A stretch of 64,000 bases of DNA from Voacanga thouarsii (GCA_026120185.1 JANUWF010001783.1:3441001-3505000), one strand, 5' to 3'; positions 12,623 through 24,379 are shown, numbered from the stretch's first letter. Notes: generated by a model from the sequence alone, not told the origin. Translations and numbers: made by a program.

Positions 12623-14249
12623 GAGAGTCCATTAGCATGTTAAAACACATATATATTCATTAGAGATCAAAGATTAGCGAAGATGAAGTTGATTGAACAA
12701 ACCTACCTTGAAGGTGTTCTTGAGCTTTTACAAAATTTCTGGTTTTTTATCCAAAAAAGCAAGTTGAATTTTGTAGTTTGATGTTAAAAATGGCACGGAT
12801 GGACTCACAGCAATGAATAGATGAAATCTGAAATTTTTAGAGGTGGTTTGAAGTGATTTGGAGTGGTATTAGGTGAAAGGAAGGAGTAGGTATTCTTGGT
12901 GTACTATGTGTTCTTGAAGGCTGAAGAGAATAGAGAGCTTTTGGATGGAGGTTACCTAAATTCTGAAGAGATTAGGGCTGGCCGAATTTCTGTAGGGTTT
13001 AGGGAGATGATTTTTTGGTTTGGAAGGGAAAAGGAAAGGCTAGTTGTTGAAATCCTTGAAGAATATTTTTGGGAAGCAAGTTTGGAAACTAAATATTCAA
13101 GGAGATCTTTGATTATTGGAAAGCTTTTGGAAGTCTGCCATGGACGAATTTCTAAGCAGTGTTTTAACTGAACGAAAGCTGGTTGAAGGAGACTAAGGGT
13201 GGCCGAAATTATGGAGTATAATGGTGAAGGGAATGTCTGGTTGGTTGAGGTATATTTTATGGAAAGTTGTTAAATCATGGTGGCTGGAATTTTGGTATCC
13301 AAATCAAATCATGATTGCATAATTTTTTTGGAAATCTTTTAGGCAGCCATGACTGGATTTTTAGTGCAGAACTTAAGGAGGATAATGGAGTTCAGTTAAT
13401 AAAGGTTTAAGGGCGGTTTGTGTAGAAAATGATGGAGTTTCGGCGAGGATAGAACTAGGAACAAAGCTGGAAATAAATCCTGCACAGGATTTTCGCCCTT
13501 GCTGGAATTTTCCCTGGGCAGTTTCGGCTACCACTTCCAGCTAGCTTGCAAGGAGTTTGAAGGAGATTTCTGGGGTCTTCCATGGCTGGTTTCTAGCCTA
13601 CTTTATGGAGGAAAACGTGGCTAAGATGCTGAGAAAAAATTGGAAGAAAACAGCTTTGGTTCGGACCTCCAAAGTTGCGAATCTGCCTAGAAATTTTTTT
13701 AGTTTTGCACAGTATTTGTGCAGTCCAAAAATGGCCAGGAAAATTCAGATTTCAAGCTGATCAAAAGGGCCATTTTCTAGCAGCATTTGGGAGGGAATAA
13801 TGACTAAGAATTTCGACACCTTGAAGGCACAAGAAGTTAGAAAATTTTAGTTCAATCCATGAAGGGAAATGAACCTAGTTAGAGTGAATTTTTAGAAATT
13901 TCACTAAGGAATTTAATTCACTTGATATCCTTCCATTGTTTCGGTCCATAAGATGTCTTTTACTAAGACATTTTGAACCTTCAAAGCCACAGCAGATTAC
14001 TGGAATTTTTCTAGAATAAAATTGGCTTGAACAAAATGAACAAACTAATGAATTGAAAAATAGGAAAAATTAAGGATCAAGAGGAAATGAATTCTCCTTA
14101 GGAATTTTGTGTAGAGTAAAAGAGTAGGATTTGAAGACTCCTATCATGTCTCTCATAGGACAATATCTCTACCCTATTCCAAACACCACTAAGGCCGACA
14201 ATGATACTTCCCAAGCAAAAATAAATTTTAATCATGCTATAGCTCTAAT

Positions 14250-14318
14250 GATGGAATTTGAACCCAAGACCTCAAGAATTAATTCTAAAGCTCTAACCAC
14301 TAAACTACAACAACTATT
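14250..14318 (-). other. tRNA-like segment with Pol III A and B boxes
   Basis: On the minus strand, TAGTTTAGTGGTTAGAG (14291-14307) matches the tRNA A box. GGTTCAAATTCC (14253-14264) matches the B box (GGTTCGANTCC), with spacing close to that of a tRNA gene. No full cloverleaf or CCA-proximal stem was found, so this is a tRNA-derived relic (SINE head or tRNA-like LTR insert) rather than a tRNA gene. Confidence 0.5.
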
Positions 14319-16127
14319 GTTCTTATTTTCCCTCTAAAAATATTTTTCCTATTTAATCCTCAAGGTATCTCCCTATTTTCACCTCAAACAAAAATTATCA
14401 TTTTACCCTACTCACTCAATACTCACAATCAAGCCTTCGAGACAATAAAACGCAAATCCAAAGCACATAAAATCATATAAAAACATATTTAAACATGAAA
14501 TAAAATATGATATGCATCACAACCCCCTTTACTTTAAGGTTGGTTTCGACTGGGGTTTCACATCATCATTGAACCTTATAGCCCACATCACTTTAGTCGC
14601 CAATTTGGATTCCTGCAAGATATCCCAAGCTACTTTGAGATTTCCACCCATAAGGCTGCCTTAATAGATGACTTACGTCTTTGGGTAAGATGCATGCTTC
14701 GCGGAACAATGGCCAAGGTAACATTTCCAGCCACTCCTTACTGTATAAAGAAGTACTATACTCCAGAGTATAAAGCATGGTGGGAACAAGTGCATGGAAC
14801 CTTTCTTGAAGATCACATTTCGATATTGAATTTCCAAAAATCTGCATTTAAGGAAGTAGAGAACTTGTCTTACTCCAAGAAGAAACTTCATCAACATACT
14901 ACCACTCTCAATGCTTCAAAGGGGTTAGAAAATTCTTCAAGACATGATAGACATTCTTCTTCAGATCATAACTTAGTTATAGAGAAACTTCCATCATCTT
15001 CAAAATGAAAGGAGTTGAATCAAATTAAAGAAGCCAGTTTTAGTAGTAGAGACCGTTGTTGGAAGAGAACGAAGATAGCAACTACAACTTTAAACCAAGA
15101 GTCCAAGGATCAAGAGACCTTCAAGGATAAGGTAAAACTGGTTTTCCCTTTTAGTTTTTTATTCCTCTTTTCTTTTCTTTTGACTCGACTTCTTTGCTAT
15201 TCTTCTTCATTAGGTGGACAATGTTATAGCCCTTGATAAGGATTCTTATTCTCGAGGCTCAATCAATGATTCTCATTGCTCAAAGCAAGATGGTTGCAAG
15301 GACATCTCTTACTCTCAACATGAGGATTTGACATCTAAGGTAATTGCTCATTAACTTTGTTCAGCCATCTCTACCTTCCCGGGAGAGTCCCTAATGTCAA
15401 ATTGTAAAAAGAAGTTTGTCATGGAAGTATGGCAGCAATTTTATCAAAGAATTCAACAAACGCCTATCGAGCAGATCTCTTCACTTGATGATCAAGCTCA
15501 CTATATCCTTAAAGAATTGAACAAGGATCCTATTGTTGACTTATCACCATTGGATAATCGCTTGAGTTCTTTCTTTGCTAAAATGCGTGAATTTGACAAT
15601 GCTAGATCCATCTCTTCGGAGAAAGCCTCAAAGGAGTCCCATGCAAAATTGCTTTCTGCTGCTAACCAACACTTAGATGATGTTGAGGCTAAAAAGTGTG
15701 ACCTCACAAGTCAAATTGAAGAAAGTAAGGCCAACTCATAACGAGTTAAAGCAAACATCACTGCTCTCAAAAGGAAGCTCAAACGCTTAAAGAAAGAGGA
15801 TAAAAAATATTTAACTGCTGTTGAGGAAAAGAATAGGCAGCTTTTAGAAGTAGAGTCTACATGTTTGTCCCTCAAAGAAGAGCTCGTTTTACTTCAAAAC
15901 GCCCCTAAAGCAAACAAAGAAGATGAAGCCAACTTGAAGAATATAAGAGAACATTTGGTGGCAATGCAACAAGACTTGGAAAATTTCAAGTTTTATACTT
16001 GATGTCGCGTAGCACCTCATATGTTCATTAAGCAGTTGTATTTTTTTTTTTTTTCTTTCTTGTCAAATAGGGTTGCTTCCTTACTAGCATCAATAATATA
16101 CTTCTTTCATATTGTCTCAACCTTTTC

Positions 16128-16138
16128 TCGTGCGCGCG

Positions 16139-16170
<32 letters not shown>
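16128..16170. repeat. (GC)n(AC)n microsatellite
   Basis: A short alternating GCGCGCG run followed by about 14 AC units, just downstream of the antisense ORF. Both are alternating purine-pyrimidine tracts. Confidence 0.8.
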
Positions 16171-16173
<3 letters not shown>

Positions 16174-16377
16174 TACTTATTGCAAACGTCGATTTCACAA
16201 TTAATAATCACTTGATTGCCACAAATGAGAAAAATGGAAAATGATGAAAGAATGTGACTGAACTTAGAAATTTTCTTCTAAGCTACCTACGTATCTTAAG
16301 AATAACTTAAGAATCAAGTCAAACGTAGTTCAAAATGGATTGGTATGGTTTTGGGGAAGAGGTCGTTCACAGTTTTG

Positions 16378-16670
16378 ACTCGTGCGAGCCAGGAGTATCC
16401 ATTTTTACCAACTTGGACTTGATGGAGTGTTTCAGCAGTTTAACCATATACTGCACTATTGGTGGTTGTCTTTACACAGTTTAAACTCATGCGGGCCAGG
16501 AGTATCTATTTATTTACCAACTTAGACTTGATGGAGTATATCAGCAGTTTAACCACGTACTACACTATTGGTGGTTACCTTTACACAATTTAAACTCATG
16601 TGGACCAAGAGTAACTTGCAGTTTAAACTCGTGAAGTTAAGGAGCAACTTGCAGTTTAAGCTCGTACAGT
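16378..16670. repeat. Tandem repeat of about 107-109 bp next to integrase
   Basis: Units 16378-16484 and 16485-16593 start ACTCRTGCG and share CAGGAGTAT, GACTTGATGGAGT and CAGCAGTTTAACCA. A third, truncated unit follows from 16594 with shorter repeats of AACTTGCAGTTTAA. Tandem arrays in this spacer are common in Tat-lineage elements. Confidence 0.75.
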
Positions 16671-16759
16671 CGAGGAGCCTTCATTTATGCATAGTATCGC
16701 TTCAAATATTTGCCATTGATCGGTCCAATTCTCAACCCATCTTCAGTAACTATCTTGTA

Positions 16760-17700
16760 AGATCCATTTGAGTAGACCTCTTGAACAACATATGGGCCAT
16801 CCTACTTTGATGTCATCTTCTTTGGTTTATGTCTAACGATAGTTAGTCTTTTCACAAGGAGTACTAAATCACCAACTTGAAAGAAATAAAGATGCACTTT
16901 CTTATTAAAAGCTTTGGAAACACGTGCTTAGTAGAATTCTAACCTTTGTTGTGCCTCTAACCTCTTTTCATCAAGTACTTCTAACTTTTGAAGTCTGAGA
17001 CGGACATTATCTTTCTTGGTGAGACCTTCTTGAATAGCGATCCTCAAAGAAGGAATTTGTTGCTCTAGTGGAATGACAGCTTTCATACCATATACCAACG
17101 CAAATGGGGTAGTTTGGGTTAGAGTGCGGTAAGTGGTCCTATATGCCCAAAGTGCCTCTCCAATACGAAGATGCCAATCCCTTTTTGACTTAGTAACCAC
17201 TTTTTGCAACAAATTGCATAAAGTCGTATTGAAAGCTTTAGCGAGTCCATTAGCCTGGGCATAGTACATAGAAGATTTGTACTACTTGAATTTAAACTTT
17301 TCGCATAACTTGTCCATCAAATTATTGCAGAATGGCTTGCCGTTATCTGTGATAATATATCGATGAATGCCATATCGATAAATAATGTTTACACATATAA
17401 AATCAATGACATTTTCCTTTTTTGCTTCTTTTAGTGCTACAGCTTCGACCCACTTAGAGAAGTAGTTCGTTGCAGCCAAGATATAAAGATGCCTAGCAGA
17501 AGACTTTGGTAGTAGTCCAACAACATCCAATCCCCATGCATCAAATAGCCATGAAGCAACTGTTTGGCACAATGGCTCAGGCGGTTAATGTAGATAATTG
17601 GCATTGAATTAACATGCTTGACATCTCCTAGCATAATCTAGGCAGTCTTTCACCATAATAGGCCAATAATCATCATCTTGATACGAAAATAAAGCTACGG
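16760..17700 (-). pseudogene. Tat element integrase
   Basis: The integrase core is read in two main frames. WGLDVVGLLPKSSARHLYIL, then YFSKWVEA, then YGIHRYIITDNGKPFCN give the first two catalytic Asp (WGLD; ITDNG). After a frame break, YYAQANGLAKAFNTTLCNLL and WAYRTTYRTLTQTTPFALVYG follow. The third catalytic residue, Glu in the family's NGLAEA/NGQAEA motif, is Lys here (codon at 17237-17239, one G-to-A step). The C-terminal part continues to about 16790. Frame breaks and the lost Glu make it inactive. Confidence 0.8.
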
Positions 17701-19106
17701 ACCAGATTGATGGGCTCCACATATGCCAGAATGAGCTTCTTCCATTGCTTGCACAGTTTCTTCTTGACCTAAACATTTCAAGAAGACACCTTCAAATGAA
17801 CGTCGAAAGAGCATATCCCTATAGAAAACAAAGCAGGTGGCACGTCGGCGAATATCACTCCGTCTTCGTGGATCATCCGGAAGCTTTCTGTTTTTGAGAT
17901 AATCTATAAAAAAATTGTCTCCAATCTTCTTTATTAATTTCATAGACAAAGACATAATGGATTTCATGCACTTCATCATCTTCATCTTAAAAAATAGACG
18001 GTATAACCTATGTTTGACATATAGGAATTTGAATTTCTTGATCATGTAGACATAAAGTAGAATCCAATTTTGCCAACGCGTCTACTTGTTTATTTTTGCT
18101 TCTTAATACATGCTCGATCGTCACATCACCCAAATATCCCATAAGTCGTCTCGCATAATTATGATACGGGATCAACTCAGGTTTCTTAACATCATACTCA
18201 CAAAGTAATTGATTAACAATCAATTGGGAATTCCCATATACTTCGAGATACAGTCACTTCATATTAACAGCAATAACTCTAATCCAAGTATAAGGGCTTG
18301 GTATTCAGTCACATTATTGAGCATCTTTTAGTCAAAGTGAAAGAGTATGGTAATACATCTCCTTTAGAGATAATGAATACTACACCAGCTCCAACACCTT
18401 CACAATATGTCGCACCATCAAAGTACATCCTCCATGGTGGGAGAATCTCAATGACAAGAACATCTTTATCAGGAAACTCATCACTTAGTTCCCACTCAAC
18501 AGGGATAGGATGATCAGCCAAGAAATCTGCCAACACTTATCCTTTGACAGCTTTCTGTTGGACGAAGATAATATCAAATTGTTGGAGTTGAAGGTACCAC
18601 CTTGCTAAACGATCAGATAGCACAGGCTTTGTCATGACATACTTTATAGGATTAGCTTTGGAAATAAAGCGTACAGTATACGCTTGAAAATAATGCTTCA
18701 ATTTTTTAATTGCAAATATCAAGACTAGGCAAAGCTTCTCAGTTGGTGAATAATTCAACTCATTTGGTGTCATCATCTGACTTAAGTAATAGAGTGCATT
18801 TTCTTTGCCATTGTCATTTTCTTGAGCAAGCAATACCCCCACTGAGAGTTCTTGCGCAGCAATGTACAAAATTAATAGCTTATCCGAGATAGGTGCTGCA
18901 AGCATGGGAGGCTTCATCAAGTAAGATTTGATACATTTGAAAGTATTTTGACACGCTTCATCCCATTCAAATGGTACATCCTTCTTCATTAGACGATTGA
19001 ACAGCTGACAGCGTCCGACAAGATTTGAGATGAATCTTCGGAGGTAGGCCAACTTTCCTTGTAAACTCTTTAATTCATAGATATTTCTCAGGTCAGGCAT
19101 CCCCAT
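17701..19106 (-). pseudogene. Tat element RNase H and additional archaeal-type RNase H
   Basis: The RT-proximal RNase H region reads KLAYLRRFISNLVGRCQLFNRLMKK, then YYLSQMMTPNELNYSPTEK, typical of gypsy RT-RH. It is followed by VLADFLADHPI, then MYFDGATYCEGVGAGVVF, the start of the second, archaeal-type RNase H that defines the Tat clade. MIVNQLLCEYDVKKPELIPYHNYAR (around 18220) continues the same fold. At least two TAA stops replace likely Gln codons (around 19120 and 18537), and a frameshift lies between the RNase H halves. Confidence 0.75.
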
Positions 19107-19124
19107 AATTGCATTGATATTTGA

Positions 19125-20147
19125 TTAGTCTATTTCGATACCTCGATGACGAACGATGAAACCCAAAAATTTTCCAGAGGTGACACCAAAAGCACATTTA
19201 AGATGATTCATCTTCAATTGATATTTTCGGAGTCGCTCGAAAGTCTTTCTCAAATCTTGAAGATAATCAGCTCGTTTACGTGACTTAACCACCAAATCAT
19301 TCACATAGCATTCCACGATCTTGTGTAGCATGTCATTAAAGATCTTTTGCATTGCTCTTTGATATGTGGCTCCAGCATTCTTCAGACCAAAAGGCATCAC
19401 TGTGTAGTAATAGATTCCTTGTGAAGTACAAAAGGCAGCAAGCTCCTCATCTTCTGGTGCCATTTTGATTTGGTTATACCCAGAGGATCCATCCATGAAA
19501 GATAGAACTTCATGACCAGTGGTTGCATCTACCATCAATTCAGGAATATGCAGTGAAAAATCATCTTTTGGATAGGCATCATTTAGATTCCTAAAATCCA
19601 CACAAATTCGAATTTGTCTATTTTTCTTCCTTACAGGGACAATATTCGCAACCCAAGTTGGATACTTGACCTCTCGAATAAATTTGGCTTCGATTAGGTT
19701 GTTCACTTCTATTTCAATTAATGGAACCAGTTCAGGTCGAAAACGCCGTTGGGCTTGCTTTACTGGTGTTGCCCCATCCTTTACAACTAAATAGTGGACA
19801 GCAATTTTGATGTCTAAGCTTGGCATTTCTTTATATGTCCAAGCAAAGATGTCTCTGAATTCCTTCAACAGGTTGACATAGACCTTTTCTTCTTCAGGCG
19901 ATAAGAGTGCATTTATGTAAATTGGGCGAAAATCTTCAATAGTGCCCAAGTTTACTTCTTTGAGTTCATCAACTGTGGCTTTTACACCTTCTTCAAGTTC
20001 TGATGTAGCATGCTCAGCATCTTCTTCCTTGGTACACTCTTCATCATAGATGGTGATGTGATTATAAGAGGCTATACTTTCTTCATCATAAGGCATATCA
20101 GGTGTCACTTGTGTTATTATTTTTAAGATTCCATTGCAATTCACCAC
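19125..20147 (-). pseudogene. Tat element reverse transcriptase
   Basis: This frame is open for 340 codons and covers the RT palm and fingers: PVKQAQRRFRPELVPLIEIE, IRICVDFRNLNDAYPKDDF, FMDGSSGYNQIKMAPEDEE and YYYTVMPFGLKNAGATYQRA. The active-site motif, YVDD in this lineage, reads YVND (codon 19301-19299, GAT to AAT). YVND should not support catalysis, so the copy is dead despite the open frame. Confidence 0.85.
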
Positions 20148-21410
20148 CGTTCTTGCCTTGGAGAAGACTTTGTTGGAGTGTCTTGCGTTTGAAGTGACGT
20201 GACTCCAAGCCTCTTGAAAATAGTTTTCTTCTTTTCTTTAGGCCTAACCTAATAAAGACAGATGAACGTGAATTTGTATCTCCTATCCTACTGAAAATAG
20301 ATCGCGGTTTTGATGTCACTTCATCTTCTACAGTAATATACTGTACGTTGACCTTTTTAATCTTAAGTCGGATAGGAAATGCTTGTTTGTAACCCAGGCC
20401 AGTACGTTCTTTTCCTGTTGGCATGCTTTGAGTAGATCCCGAGCTTTGACCCTTTTCCTTATTGATATCAGTAGGAAGCTTTCTCAACAAATGTTGACTT
20501 TGCGAATTATATCCAGCTTTTGCTAGGAGTTTATAAGCATTTGCGTCAAATTCTTCCTCCGTATGTGAGGTTGGTAATTCACCATGCTCCACTTTTGTCT
20601 CTTTCTTTAGCTAAACAAATCCTTTTATAGGAGTATTTGGTGACTTGACAGGATTAACCTTTGTAAGAGGCAAAGTGAGCTCCTCTAGTGGCTTATTGCA
20701 TGTAGGTTGCTTGGTAGAGCTTTCTACACATACTGTAGCTTTAACATCTTTGGAGAAAGTAACTTTTTTATCTTCCTTCTCTCTTGATAAATCGATCTTA
20801 GTTGATTCACCATCCTTTTTAATGTAGTACTTAGCATCAGCAATATGCGCCTCAGTTTCAGTGAATGGTTTATCATCAACATCTATTTTCTTCACCATGC
20901 CATTTCGACGGAATTTGAAATATTGATGCAGGATTGATGGCACTACACCATTATCATGGAGCCATGGTCTTCCTAGCAGAATATTGTAGGAGGTCTTGGC
21001 ATCAATAACATGGAAAAGAACAGTTGAAAGCATATCTTCAATTAATATATCCAATCGGAGAGTACCGTTAGCTCGTTGCCCCCTTGATTGAAGCCTTCTA
21101 TCCTAAGGCGACTTTGGGACAACTCATCTATAGAAATGCCCAACTCTTTTAATGTTTGCAAAGGTAAGATGTTTATTGTCGATCCTCCATTTAACAGTAT
21201 CATATTCACCCTCTGTTCTTGCACGTAACCAGCTACAAATAACGGTCTGTTGTGAGGCGTTGAGCCAAGTAGCAAATCATCGTCAATAAATGTGATCTCA
21301 GCCATATAACTACTAAGGTTTGCTGAAGCTTCAATTCTCTTCAGGTCTCCTTCATTGATACACTCATCATTGTCTTCTTTGCTTTCCTCATCATGTATGG
21401 CATAGCATGA
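20148..21410 (-). pseudogene. Tat element protease region
   Basis: Around 21040-21305 the frame reads RPLFVAGYVQEQRVNMILLN, then GGSTINILPLQTLKELGI, the retropepsin region of Tat elements. The expected active-site Asp (family LxDGGS) is Asn at 21191-21189, again a single G-to-A change. Downstream, SYNILLGRPWLHDNGVVPS (around 20970) is the conserved second block of this protease. The stretch 20148-20600 is the linker to RT (NAYKLLAKAGYNSQ). Confidence 0.7.
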
Positions 21411-23469
21411 AATATTGTTGAACTTTTCAGCAAGCTCCCTTGGTATGAAATATTTTAGTGTGAGAGGTGCCGAAGATTTCTTTCAGAAAGAATCATCTAC
21501 TGTTGATGCAGATTTGGTCTTCTTACTTTTGACCTTCCTCACATTTTTCTTTGTGAATCTGCTTCTTACCAGTGAAGCTCTACCTCTTGAGGCTTTGGTG
21601 CGTTTCTTTCTTCTTGTCACAAGCATCCAACCTTCATCTTCACCATGGGTAGAAGGTTTTTCAACTTCTTATTGATATGCTCCGGTAGGAAGGACTTGGC
21701 TGTTAACTTCAACCTTGACAGGATCAAAACTTCCAAATGTAACCTCCAAAATAACGAGTTCAACGGGAAGGATGACAACAGTTGTCAAATTTGCAAATGC
21801 ATTATCTTTTTCAAGGACTACATGTTCTTCACGGACCAACTGCATGATCTTGTCCTTAAATACAAAACATTTTTCAATTGGATGACCAATCAACCGATGG
21901 TACTTGCAGTAGTTGGGATCATTTATTCGTCCAACTTCTTTCAGACGCTTTGCTTCTGGCAACTTTATAGCTTTAGCAGCTGATATTTCATCAAATATTG
22001 AAGAAACATCAGAGTCAAAAAAAGGATATTCCTTAGACTGCCTTTCTTCTAAGGTTACCTTTTTCCTTTTCTGCGGAGGATCCATCTTCTTGGTCACTTT
22101 TTGAGTTACCTTTGAAGAAATTTTTATTGGAGCCGCGACTGTGGCCATGGACTCCTTTACTTCAGTTTTAGAAAAATATTTGCTCCCTTTTCTAAATTCT
22201 TGTTTTTCTTTACCTTTGTTGGGGTCTTGAACAGGTGTCTTACCCCCATGTGCGACGACGCTTAATTCCATATCATGAGCACGGATCGCCAATTCTTCAA
22301 AAGTTTTCGGCATGATCTCTTTAAGGATATACTGGAGTCCCCAATGCATACCTTGAATGCACATCTCAATTGCAGATGATTCACTTAGACAATATCTACA
22401 ATTGAGGTTTAAATTCCTCCATCTGTTGACATAGTCCACCACTGGTTTATCTTTCCATTAACGAGAGTTGGTGAGTTCTACCATGCTGACAATTCTACGA
22501 GTGTTATAGAATCTGTTAAGAAACTCTTGTTCAAGTTGCTCCCAACTCTCGTTATAGAATCTGTTAAGAACCAAGTGCCAAATCGGTGTACTAGTCAAAT
22601 GCATTTCTTTTGAGAGATCGTACAAACTGCTTTACTAGTAGATCCCCATAAGTTCCAGTATTGTTGCACGTTTCGATGAAATGAGCTATGTGCTGCTTGA
22701 GATTTCCTTTGCCATCAAATTGTTGAAACTTTGGTGGCTGATATCCAGTTGGCATTCTTATATCATTAATTCTTTGCGAATAAGGCTTTGCATATATGAA
22801 GGTGGATTTGCTACATCCTTCATACTTGTCCTTAATCGTACTCATGATGAAGTATTTGAGTTGTTCCACAAGAATCATACCTTCGGAGGATATCTGAATA
22901 TTCTGTGATTTCTTGGAAGTTTCTACTTTTTCTTACACTTTAGATCTCTTTAGAGGAGCTTGACTTGTTTCGCTAGTCTTCTCAAAGAGATTGATGAGAA
23001 GTGCGATGGTAAGATCTTGCTCTTGGGAGCGTTTAGCGAGTCCCTCTATCAATTTTGTGAGGTGCGCAAGTTGCTCTTTCAGATTTTGTATGCTCGTCAC
23101 CATAACTGGTGCCAAAGAAGCAATAGAATCTTTATTAAATGAAGCTTTGGATTTGAGTTCCCCATGGGGGAATTGAGGTGCAGAGCTAGTACTTGAACTT
23201 TGGTCAGCTTGTTTGGAGATGTTGGTCTTCTCCAATGAAGGTGACATTTTGCGCATTGTAGAAGCAGCCTCTTGCTTCAACTTTGAGGTTGCAGGCAATG
23301 AGAAAATACTGAAGTTTTGAGCCTCGCTTTGTGAAAGAACTCGAGTCTTACTTCTTGTCAGTATGCCTTGGCTTGAAGCTTGTGGAGTCTTGCCAACAGT
23401 TGTAGCAGCCTCCATGATATCAGCAACATTTGAACGAGCATATGCAGTTTTGCTATTCTTTGGGGCCAT
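21411..23469 (-). pseudogene. Tat element gag
   Basis: The gag starts at the ATG at 23469 (MAPKNSKTAYARSNVADIM), the first ATG after the primer-binding site. It is a basic, Ser/Gln-rich N-terminus followed by the retrotransposon gag core in several pieces: MPTGYQPPKFQQFDGKGNLK (around 22770), then VDYVNRWRNLNLNCRYCLSE (around 22420). A CCHC-like segment reads YCKYHRLIGHPIEKCFVFKD (around 21890). Stops occur at 22933, about 22590 and about 22443; the one at 22933 replaces a likely Gln. Confidence 0.75.
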
Positions 23470-23542
23470 TGAGTTGATTTGTACTTGTACTTGAATTTGG
23501 GATTGATTTAAAAGTTGCAGAGAAGAGATGGGAGGCAGAGAT

Positions 23543-23567
23543 TGTCCCACTGGGTGTGCCAAAAATT
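23543..23567 (-). other. Primer-binding site region of the Tat element
   Basis: Directly inside the right LTR, the minus strand reads TTTTTGGCACACCCAGTGGG. The position fits a PBS; the tRNA used was not determined. Confidence 0.55.
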
Positions 23568-24379
23568 TGTAGATAACAAATTTCAAGTTTGCAAATAAGA
23601 TAAGAAAAATATCGAAATTTACAAAATATTTAGTAAATATGAAAAGTAGTTACAAATCTTCGAAGAAGTCCTAAATTGCAGGATAAGTCCTCCGATTCTT
23701 CTCTTTTTGAAAAATGTTGATTTCGAATCGAATGGGATTTGACGATGAACACTTGATTGCCAAGTCTTCGAGACTTGTTTGATACAGAATAAGATGAACG
23801 CCTTGAATTTTGATAAAGATTCTAAACCTTGAAACTTGATGAAACTTGAATGTTTGAGCTTGTTAAAACTTGATATGCCTCTTGTTTGTTGAAGCTTGAG
23901 CTTGAGGATCTGGGGTGTCTTGAACCATTGAGGGAAGACCCTATTTATAGCCCAAAAATCTTTTAATTTTAGCATAAATAGTCGATGTGAAATTTTGAAG
24001 GAGTTTTCTAACAAACCCTAATGGACTTGGGTTTAAGATGACCTGTGCCTAATTTATGCTTTAGCCCAATCTCATTTAATCCACGTTATATTTAGGTTAT
24101 GAGATTTTCAAAAGTCCAACTTTAGAGTCTAATCCAATTCTATTTAATCCATAATATATTGGATTTAATATAAAATGGACCATTAACAATAGCCCAATTT
24201 CAATAGTCTAATTGTATAATTCATTGGATTTAGTAGGCTTTTAATGATAGCCCAATTATATTAATTAATTCAAGAATAATTATATTTATTCATGAATTAA
24301 TTTTAATTAATCAAGACTAAAATATGTAATTTTCTTTTGATTTTAAAAATATATTTTATCCCAAAATTCTTTATCTACA
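23568..24379 (-). repeat. 5' LTR of the Tat element (right copy)
   Basis: This 812-bp LTR starts TGTAGATAACAAATTTCAAG and ends CTTTATCTACA in plus orientation. It is homologous throughout to 6843-7700 and is followed by the duplication AATAT (24380-24384). Confidence 0.85.

Larger units (their letters stand above)
9832..14562. mobile_element. Nested solo LTR (about 4.7 kb), TGTAACACCCC-type
   Basis: The insert begins TGTAACACCCCGCTACC and ends GGGGTTTCACA, an imperfect inverted terminus. It is flanked by the 5-bp duplication TCATC (9827-9831 and 14563-14567). Removing it and one TCATC rejoins the PMD frame exactly (DHFI then IIEPYSPHHF), which proves the boundaries. No internal second LTR copy and no gag/pol were found, so it is a solo LTR of a long-LTR gypsy family or a non-autonomous large derivative. 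The orientation is not determined. Content: a local tandem repeat at 10451-10560, (GA)n near 12590, and a tRNA-like promoter module at 14250-14318. Confidence 0.8.
8461..15998 (+). pseudogene. Antisense accessory ORF of the Tat element: plant mobile domain (PMD) plus coiled coil, split by a solo LTR
   Basis: The plus-strand reading frame runs 8461-9831 and resumes at 14568-15998 around the nested LTR. The first part has the PMD (aminotransferase-like, plant mobile domain) signature: FLGVFRFRERYWEWAHDVLSRC, YETVYASLFTYN, FCEAWC and HYIYGWLAHYF. The part after the LTR opens with IIEPYSPHHFSRQFGFLQDIP, the hallmark close of the domain, then LRLWVRCMLRGTM. The tail (about 15394-15998) is a Lys/Glu-rich coiled coil. 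Two intron-like gaps with GT/AG edges (about 15130-15212, 15340-15387) fit the frame. Stops at 8599, 9343, 9435, 9697 and 15739 break it; several sit at likely Gln codons. PMD ORFs in antisense between integrase and 3' LTR are known in plant gypsy elements; their role is not established. Confidence 0.75.
6843..24379 (-). mobile_element. Full-length Ty3/gypsy element, Tat lineage, with antisense PMD ORF
   Basis: Two related LTRs (6843-7700 and 23568-24379), each beginning TGTA and ending TACA, are flanked by a perfect 5-bp duplication AATAT. Between them, on the minus strand, lie gag, protease, RT, RNase H, a second (archaeal-type) RNase H and integrase, in gypsy order. The second RNase H (motif MYFDGA) after the first is characteristic of the Tat clade (Ogre/Retand/TatIV relatives). 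Between integrase and the 3' (left) LTR lies an ORF on the opposite strand with a plant mobile domain. A 4731-bp solo LTR is nested in that ORF, so the element itself is about 12.8 kb. All ORFs are broken, so it is not autonomous now. Confidence 0.9.

Noticed and set aside
14131..14337. 68-codon plus-strand frame (MKTPIMSLIGQYLYP...)
   Set aside because: Overlaps the tRNA-like module on the other strand inside a non-coding LTR; no similarity to a known family.
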